Origin: a virus
Virus record (IMG/VR): IMGVR_UViG_3300031951_001485
Location: 1-20,492 of that record
Length of the DNA: 20,492 bases
Strand: one strand, 5' to 3'
Part shown: piece after piece, positions 16,771 through 20,492 of the stretch
Layout: each line of letters opens with the position of its first letter
Numbering within the stretch: position 1 is the stretch's first letter
The notes under the pieces: model-generated
Told to the model about the DNA's origin: nothing
Databases searched by the model: none
The model's input: the letters and a program-made list of their open reading frames with translations, nothing else
Made by a program: the position numbers and the translations under genes

Positions 16771-18021
16771 TTAAGATGTTTTATTAAGTTCGCTCAATAC
16801 TGATTTTAATTTGGATTTGATTGTATTAAATTTAGGAACATTTGTTGGTCCTGTTGCAGATGGACCTGCTGGTGTTAAGAATACTTGTTGAACTATTGCA
16901 TCTATTAATTCTTCCATCAATGAAACCCAAGCATCACCTTTTACCAATGGTTCTAATTTTGTATTTCCCAAATTAATTTTTCCATTACCAGTATTTAAAT
17001 TTATATCTCTATCGTTAGTATTATAATTTGTAGAATCACCAACGTTTACATCAACTCCTAATTTATTATCAATAGAAAGAGAACCATCTGAAATAAATCC
17101 ATAATTTTTCTTTGAATAAAAAATCATTTCAGCGTTTTTAGCCGAAAGAATAATTCTTCCAGAATTTATTAATATTTGGTCTCCAATTAATTTAGATGGA
17201 TACGCTTTAAACGTATTTGGTTTCGTTTCAAAATCAGTAGAACCTTTATCATCAACAGTTCCAGGTTGAAATGGTAATTGATATTGATTTGATGATAAAA
17301 CAATTATACTACCATCTCTATTAATATCTTCTTCAGTAGAAACCTTTAATTCTTTCTTTTTTGATTCAGCATTTTCAGAATTTCTTATAATAGTTGTTGG
17401 AGAAAATATTTTTTGAGAATTGTTATATCCACTAAATCTTATAGATTGTCCAAATCTTGTCTCTATTAAACTATCACCTTCATATAATTTTAATTTATGA
17501 ATTCCAGCTTCACCTTCAAAATAATTTCCATATTTGTCATACTTTGATGATTCTTTTACGTTAGTTTTTGGCGTATTGGTTTCTGCTGTTGTTTTATATG
17601 ATGTATTTTTGTCTTCTGGAATTTGGGTTGGCGGAAATGTTTCAGAAATTATTGTTTTTTTAGCATCAACATTTGGTGTTTTTTCTTGACCAATTCTTTT
17701 ATAATATGATGTACCACCATTTTGAAATATTTCTACCGATTCATTTATTAATGGTAGTGTTTTAAAATTTTTATCAAAAGGAAATGCAACTGGTAAAGAT
17801 GCATCATCTGAAGATGGTTGTCCAACTAATCTATATTGAACTGCTCCTATATAAGATGTTTCTCCAAAAAATTCTAAATCTTTATCACCAACGTGCTTAA
17901 TATACTCATGCGTTTCATCAAGTATGATAGAATACACTATTCCAAACCCCTTTGGTGCACCAGATCCCGCCGTTTGTGCCGATTGAGCCGCTGCTGATTG
18001 TGGACTTGATAATTCTGCCAT
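16771..18021 (-). CDS. 5: Baseplate hub/central spike protein (gp5/gpV-like) without lysozyme domain, 416 aa
   Basis: This resembles the OB-fold plus beta-helix spike of contractile tails. After a Ala/Ser/Gln-rich N-terminus (1-22), residues about 24-112 fit the OB fold (GFGIVYSIILDETHEY, IGAVQYRLVG, LPLINESVEIFQ). Residues about 168-200 hold GDSLIETRFGQSIRFSG. Residues about 275-352 carry short strand repeats (QILINSGRIILSAKNAEMIF, then SIDNKLGVDVNVGD and DINLNTGNGKINLG), suited to an intertwined trimeric beta-helix. The end (353-416) has the EPLVKGDAWVSLMEELID helix typical of this family. T4 gp5 (575 aa) has a lysozyme domain between OB fold and helix; here that region (113-167) is a short polar linker, and the lysins are the next two genes. 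The gene symbol is by analogy. Confidence 0.8.
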   Translation of the reverse strand: MAELSSPQSAAAQSAQTAGSGAPKGFGIVYSIILDETHEYIKHVGDKDLEFFGETSYIGAVQYRLVGQPSSDDASLPVAFPFDKNFKTLPLINESVEIFQNGGTSYYKRIGQEKTPNVDAKKTIISETFPPTQIPEDKNTSYKTTAETNTPKTNVKESSKYDKYGNYFEGEAGIHKLKLYEGDSLIETRFGQSIRFSGYNNSQKIFSPTTIIRNSENAESKKKELKVSTEEDINRDGSIIVLSSNQYQLPFQPGTVDDKGSTDFETKPNTFKAYPSKLIGDQILINSGRIILSAKNAEMIFYSKKNYGFISDGSLSIDNKLGVDVNVGDSTNYNTNDRDINLNTGNGKINLGNTKLEPLVKGDAWVSLMEELIDAIVQQVFLTPAGPSATGPTNVPKFNTIKSKLKSVLSELNKTS

Positions 18022-18022
18022 T

Positions 18023-18415
18023 TTACTTTATTGATTTTTTAAGTTCTTCTAATTCAAACTCCAAATCATCCACTCTTTCAACTTCTTGCTTAGTTTCTTC
18101 CAACTCTTTAAGTAGTTGATTTTTTTCAAATTCCGTAAGAAATCCATCCTGTCCTTCAGTCTTTTTATCAGCTGCTATAATCTTTGTTGCAATAGTTGCT
18201 AACTTAACTAATTGGTCATCATTCTTTACAGAACTATCAATAAGCGAAGATAGTACAGGTCCTACGGTAGCAACATCACCTGCATGCTTTACCATTTTTT
18301 TCAGTTCTTCTATAAGACCTGATATTTTTTGTTTTTTGGAAAGTTGGTTGTTATAGATATCCTCAAATAGAGAACTTAGGTTTTTTCCTTTAAATAACTC
18401 GAATTCTGTTGACAT
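18023..18415 (-). CDS. Small coiled-coil structural protein preceding the spike gene, 130 aa
   Basis: It is helical throughout. The N-terminus has FELFKGKNLSSLFEDIYNNQ; the middle (about 27-85) has ISGLIEELKKMVKHAGDVAT and VKNDDQLVKLATIATKIIAA; residues about 95-129 form an acidic and basic heptad pattern (LLKELEETKQEVERVDDLEF) suited to a coiled coil. There is no transmembrane or catalytic motif. It is the first gene of the spike-lysin block, after a 51-nt gap with the ATATTTATA element, and ends 1 nt before the spike gene. I recall similar proteins ahead of hub genes in other T4-like phages but cannot name the family. A hub assembly or tail-tube-end role is inferred. Confidence 0.7.
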   Translation of the reverse strand: MSTEFELFKGKNLSSLFEDIYNNQLSKKQKISGLIEELKKMVKHAGDVATVGPVLSSLIDSSVKNDDQLVKLATIATKIIAADKKTEGQDGFLTEFEKNQLLKELEETKQEVERVDDLEFELEELKKSIK

Positions 18416-18437
18416 ACTTTTAGTTTTAATGTACGTC

Positions 18438-18446
18438 TATAAATAT
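18438..18446 (-). promoter_or_regulatory. Candidate promoter element ATATTTATA upstream of the spike/lysin block
   Basis: The coding strand reads CATATTTATAGAC; the 9-mer lies 22 nt before the ATG at 18415, in the 51-nt gap after the Ntn-hydrolase gene. A CCCCACTTTTTT stretch near 18455-18466 on the coding strand has a T run but no matching stem, so no terminator is called there. Confidence 0.45.
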
Positions 18447-18466
18447 GTATTATGAAAAAAGTGGGG

Positions 18467-19279
18467 TTATTCTGCGATTACCTCAATCTTAATCTTTGGT
18501 TGATAATCTTTTGGTAATTTGTTAGTAATACCTTTAAATTCTTTTACTTTGTTCTTAAAATAAGTAATTTGTAAGATTTTATCAGTAAGATTCATTACAG
18601 TCTGAGAAGAAGTTGACATCTCATTTGTATCTCTTTTCATATTCAATTGAGGTCTTTTTGGGAAGAACTCTTTTCTCATAGCTGCTGCTATTTCTTTCCA
18701 ATCTTCAACTCTATCAACTGATTTTTCAGCTGATATCTTTCTCATTTTTGATGATAGGTATTTCTCACCATGTGTGTATCCGGCATCAGTAAAAAGATGT
18801 CCGTGATTTGTACGAACAACTGGTGATTCGGAGTTTTGAAGTTTAACATCAGGCTTATGCTTTGATGTAGTTTCAATACTAATCAAATGTTTTGGTGATG
18901 ATACGAAAGTGTGACCTTTAAGAGATAAACCACTACTACCTTTATAAGATATTGCAGCTCTAACGGCTTTTATTAGTGTAGGTTGTTTAATAATATTTCT
19001 CATCTTATCACCATCAGGACCCGGCTTACCACCTTTCTTTACTATCTTAGCTTCTGCTTCATCATGTCCAACAAGTAATGCTGAGTTTACTACACCAATA
19101 CCATGTTCATTCAAACCTTCACTCCAATCAGTAATTAAATCATGCAAATACGCAACTTCTACACCATCAATAATGGTATGGACAATTTCAAGTTCTGGAT
19201 TATACATTCTATCCCTATTTTTAGCAAGGATAAATTTATCACCAACTTCTTTTGATACAATAATACATTCGTTTATCAT
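18467..19279 (-). CDS. C45-like N-terminal-nucleophile (Ntn) hydrolase, 270 aa
   Basis: The order of motifs matches Ntn-hydrolases of the acyl-CoA:6-APA acyltransferase/C45 type: a nucleophile candidate Cys5 (MINECIIVSK), LAKNRDR with Asn21-Arg22-Asp23, GLNEHGIGVVNSAL at 55-68, VVRTNHGHLF with the T-N-H triad at 157-159, then LSSKMR at 175-180. These enzymes hydrolyse or transfer amide-linked acyl groups and need a free N-terminal nucleophile, so removal of MINE would be required, as in penicillin V acylase, which loses a short propeptide. Bacterial relatives are often about 350 residues, so this is compact. The C-terminal 60 residues (LTDKILQITYFKNKVKEFKG) look helical and basic. The start overlaps the upstream stop (ATGA). 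The substrate is unknown; candidates are N-acyl signals, peptides or wall components. Confidence 0.68.
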   Translation of the reverse strand: MINECIIVSKEVGDKFILAKNRDRMYNPELEIVHTIIDGVEVAYLHDLITDWSEGLNEHGIGVVNSALLVGHDEAEAKIVKKGGKPGPDGDKMRNIIKQPTLIKAVRAAISYKGSSGLSLKGHTFVSSPKHLISIETTSKHKPDVKLQNSESPVVRTNHGHLFTDAGYTHGEKYLSSKMRKISAEKSVDRVEDWKEIAAAMRKEFFPKRPQLNMKRDTNEMSTSSQTVMNLTDKILQITYFKNKVKEFKGITNKLPKDYQPKIKIEVIAE

Positions 19280-19509
19280 CTTACAGTACTGCTAAATGCT
19301 TTTTTTAAATCGTATGTTTGTGAAAGGTCTATAACCTGGACTCTTAATTTTGTCAAACCATGTTTTTGTTTAAGAATATCCATTACCTTCTTAGCTTCAG
19401 GCATACTCTTAGCTTTTGTATATGCTACAACTTCATCTCTTTCACCAGGAGGAACTCCCCAAATGATGAATTCTTTTTCTTCTTTTAATAATGATTTAAG
19501 AGTTATCAT
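19276..19509 (-). CDS. Small protein with capsid-targeting-like 10-residue leader, 77 aa
   Basis: The first ten residues are MITLKSLLKE, nearly identical to the leader of the upstream 182-aa protein (MIKLKSLLKE), while the bodies are unrelated. The leader ends in L-K-E, which fits the T4 prohead protease consensus (I/L)-X-E, with Glu at position 10 as in T4 internal protein leaders (for example MKTYQEFIAE). The body of 67 residues looks like a small alpha/beta fold (FIIWGVPPGERDEVVAYTKA, then MPEAKKVMDILKQKHG and RVQVIDLSQT) with basic residues. There are ATGA overlaps at both ends (19506-19509, 19276-19279). Packaging in the head is inferred from the leader; the function after that is unknown. 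Confidence 0.7.
   Translation of the reverse strand: MITLKSLLKEEKEFIIWGVPPGERDEVVAYTKAKSMPEAKKVMDILKQKHGLTKLRVQVIDLSQTYDLKKAFSSTVR
19480..19509 (-). other. Leader-coding segment 2 (MITLKSLLKE)
   Basis: These 30 nt encode the shared leader in the 77-aa gene and are identical at 26 of 30 positions to the leader segment of the 182-aa gene (20025-20054), whereas the rest of the two genes shows no similarity. Confidence 0.75.
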
Positions 19510-20054
19510 ATAGTTTGTAGCCCTTGTTTTTCTGCGTATTGATTAATAAAACCTTTTACTTGTCCACTTTTTAAAACATCGGTAAATTCTTCAACTGCTT
19601 TATTTAATGTATTTAATTTCCATTGTGAATATGTAAGTTCTAATTTTGTATCACCAGGTATATCCTTTGAATTTTTATCTTTAGATGGATATAATTCTTT
19701 AAACACTTTATCTAACTCATCTTCTGCAGGCTTACTTGTCAACCATTTTTTAACTAATGATTTTTCATAAACAAAAGCCTCAAAGTTAAACTTACCATCT
19801 TTTGATTTTGATTCTAAACTTTTTAGCTTATTATCATTTTTTAAAGTGTAGTAAACAAACTTATTAAACTTATCATTTTTATCTAATCTATCTAACCACT
19901 TTAAATAAGCTTTACCAATTTCTTTTTCTTTTACCGAACCACTTCTGAATGAAAGGATAGCTTGTTTAATTGCCCATATAGCAGCGGTTACTGCTATATT
20001 AATTAATATAGTTGTAGTGATATCTTCTTTTAAAAGTGATTTAAGTTTTATCAT
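19506..20054 (-). CDS. Membrane-segment protein with capsid-targeting-like 10-residue leader, 182 aa
   Basis: The leader MIKLKSLLKE matches that of the 77-aa protein and the T4-type processing site L-K-E. Immediately after it, residues about 12-36 (ITTTILINIAVTAAIWAI and onward) form a hydrophobic helix long enough to span a membrane. The rest (40-182) is Lys/Asp-rich, soluble and helical, with many Lys-Asp pairs (KNDNKLKSLESKSKDGKFNF). If cleaved after Glu10, the product would have a membrane-active N-terminus of about 25 residues and a charged body. It starts one base inside the stop of the 143-aa gene (TAATG) and ends in an ATGA overlap. No known family is recognised. An injected or membrane-inserting role is an inference. 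Confidence 0.65.
   Translation of the reverse strand: MIKLKSLLKEDITTTILINIAVTAAIWAIKQAILSFRSGSVKEKEIGKAYLKWLDRLDKNDKFNKFVYYTLKNDNKLKSLESKSKDGKFNFEAFVYEKSLVKKWLTSKPAEDELDKVFKELYPSKDKNSKDIPGDTKLELTYSQWKLNTLNKAVEEFTDVLKSGQVKGFINQYAEKQGLQTI
20025..20054 (-). other. Leader-coding segment 1 (MIKLKSLLKE)
   Basis: These 30 nt encode the shared leader in the 182-aa gene; the partner is 19480-19509. Four mismatches, two in codon 3 and two in codon 7 (CTT versus TTA, both Leu), separate the two copies. Confidence 0.75.
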
Positions 20055-20485
20055 TATCCTTTACAGGTTTTCCAGCCACCACCTTTTGATTTGTAATTTT
20101 TTGCAGCCCAACCATTTGCGTAAGCCGATGGATATACATCAAACTTTCTTTTTGCTGCTGCTTTTGATGCTGACCATTTTGCTGGGTCAGTTGGACAATT
20201 CTTTTCTAAGAATAATTCTATTGCTTCTTCAACAACTTCTCTTTTCTTTCTACCCTGACAATGTGCTTTTTGAGAAAATCCTTTTGGGTTATTACAATCA
20301 ATAGAACGTTTATAAGATGTACTCCATTTTTCATTCATTTCACCAAGCCCACATCTTTCCATAAACTCATCGGCGTTTACATCAATACCTTCTTTTTTGA
20401 AATCTCTTAATCTATCCAATGCCATTTGTTTGCGGTTATCTATATCTTTAACCTGAACTAGCATTTCAACAATACCATCAATCAT
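20054..20485 (-). CDS. YPSAYANGWA-motif protein with Cys/His basic segment, 143 aa; start uncertain
   Basis: The C-terminal part (about 97-138) carries SASKAAAKRKFDVYPSAYAN then GWAAKNYK, a motif I associate with DUF5872-like domains of T4-like phages and giant viruses; the function is not established. Residues 58-82 hold YKRSIDCNNPKGFSQKAHCQ followed by GRKKR, a basic Cys/His segment that could bind nucleic acid or metal. The first 45 residues are a charged helix (IVEMLVQVKDIDNRKQ, LDRLRDFKKEGIDV). The frame remains open from the ATG at 20485 to the right edge (two more codons, Lys-Glu), so a start upstream of the window is possible and the protein may be 5'-truncated here. The stop overlaps the next start (TAATG), which ties it to the leader-bearing proteins. 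Confidence 0.65.
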   Translation of the reverse strand: MIDGIVEMLVQVKDIDNRKQMALDRLRDFKKEGIDVNADEFMERCGLGEMNEKWSTSYKRSIDCNNPKGFSQKAHCQGRKKREVVEEAIELFLEKNCPTDPAKWSASKAAAKRKFDVYPSAYANGWAAKNYKSKGGGWKTCKG

Positions 20486-20492
20486 TTCTTTT

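Noticed and set aside
18450-18466. CCCCACTTTTTT on the coding strand after the Ntn-hydrolase gene as a terminator
   Set aside because: There is a T run but no complementary G-rich arm next to it, so no stable stem.
20017-20304. 95-codon plus-strand open frame with a hydrophobic run, holin-like at first sight
   Set aside because: The Leu-rich run is the complement of Lys/Glu-rich and Ala/Lys-rich coding sequence in the 143-aa gene, and it overlaps two coupled minus-strand genes.
1-20492. tRNA genes, CRISPR arrays or insertion sequences
   Set aside because: Nearly all sequence is filled by coherent minus-strand genes, and the four gaps of 51-78 nt hold no cloverleaf, repeat-spacer pattern or transposase-end repeats.

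Overview
This window is part of the virion-structure region of a T4-like, contractile-tailed (myovirus-type) phage genome. It is AT-rich and very gene-dense, and every convincing gene lies on the minus strand, so it should be read from right to left. Recognisable baseplate parts are a gp5-like central spike, gp25/W, gp6/J and a tail-protein-I-like region. Most start codons have no Shine-Dalgarno sequence. They have A-rich leaders with A at -3, as in Bacteroidota, so a Bacteroidota host is the most likely inference. The sequence contains no direct host marker.

Layout in transcription order. Block A (20485 to 18467) holds four overlapping genes: a protein with a YPSAYANGWA motif; two small proteins that share a near-identical 10-residue leader ending in L-K-E; and a compact C45-like N-terminal-nucleophile hydrolase. 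The leaders look like T4 capsid-targeting sequences, so this block may encode proteins packaged in the head and injected. Block B (18415 to 14123) encodes a coiled-coil structural protein, the OB-fold/beta-helix spike, an M15 Zn-peptidase tail lysin and a GH19 glycosidase tail lysin. Block C (14071 to 2165) encodes a small unknown protein, gp25, gp6, three structural proteins between gp6 and the fibres, and a 1754-residue tail-tip protein with a GpI-like segment and a LamG-like lectin fold. Block D (2103 to 197) encodes two tail-associated structural proteins and ends at a strong intrinsic terminator. Block E starts at 118 and runs off the left edge.

The block boundaries are the only four gaps longer than 50 nt. 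Each carries ATATTTAT(A/T) on the coding strand, 15 to 31 nt before the next start codon, while all other junctions are overlaps or gaps of 14 nt or less. This looks like a dedicated (late?) promoter element. Its complement is TATAAATA, the T4 late-promoter box, but in the opposite orientation to the genes.

Together the genes build the baseplate: the spike punctures the envelope, the two lysins cut peptide and glycan bonds of peptidoglycan, gp25/gp6 and partners form the wedges, and the large lectin-containing protein and its neighbours connect to receptor-binding parts. There are no RNA genes, mobile elements or CRISPR arrays that I can support, and no gene-free stretch longer than 78 nt.
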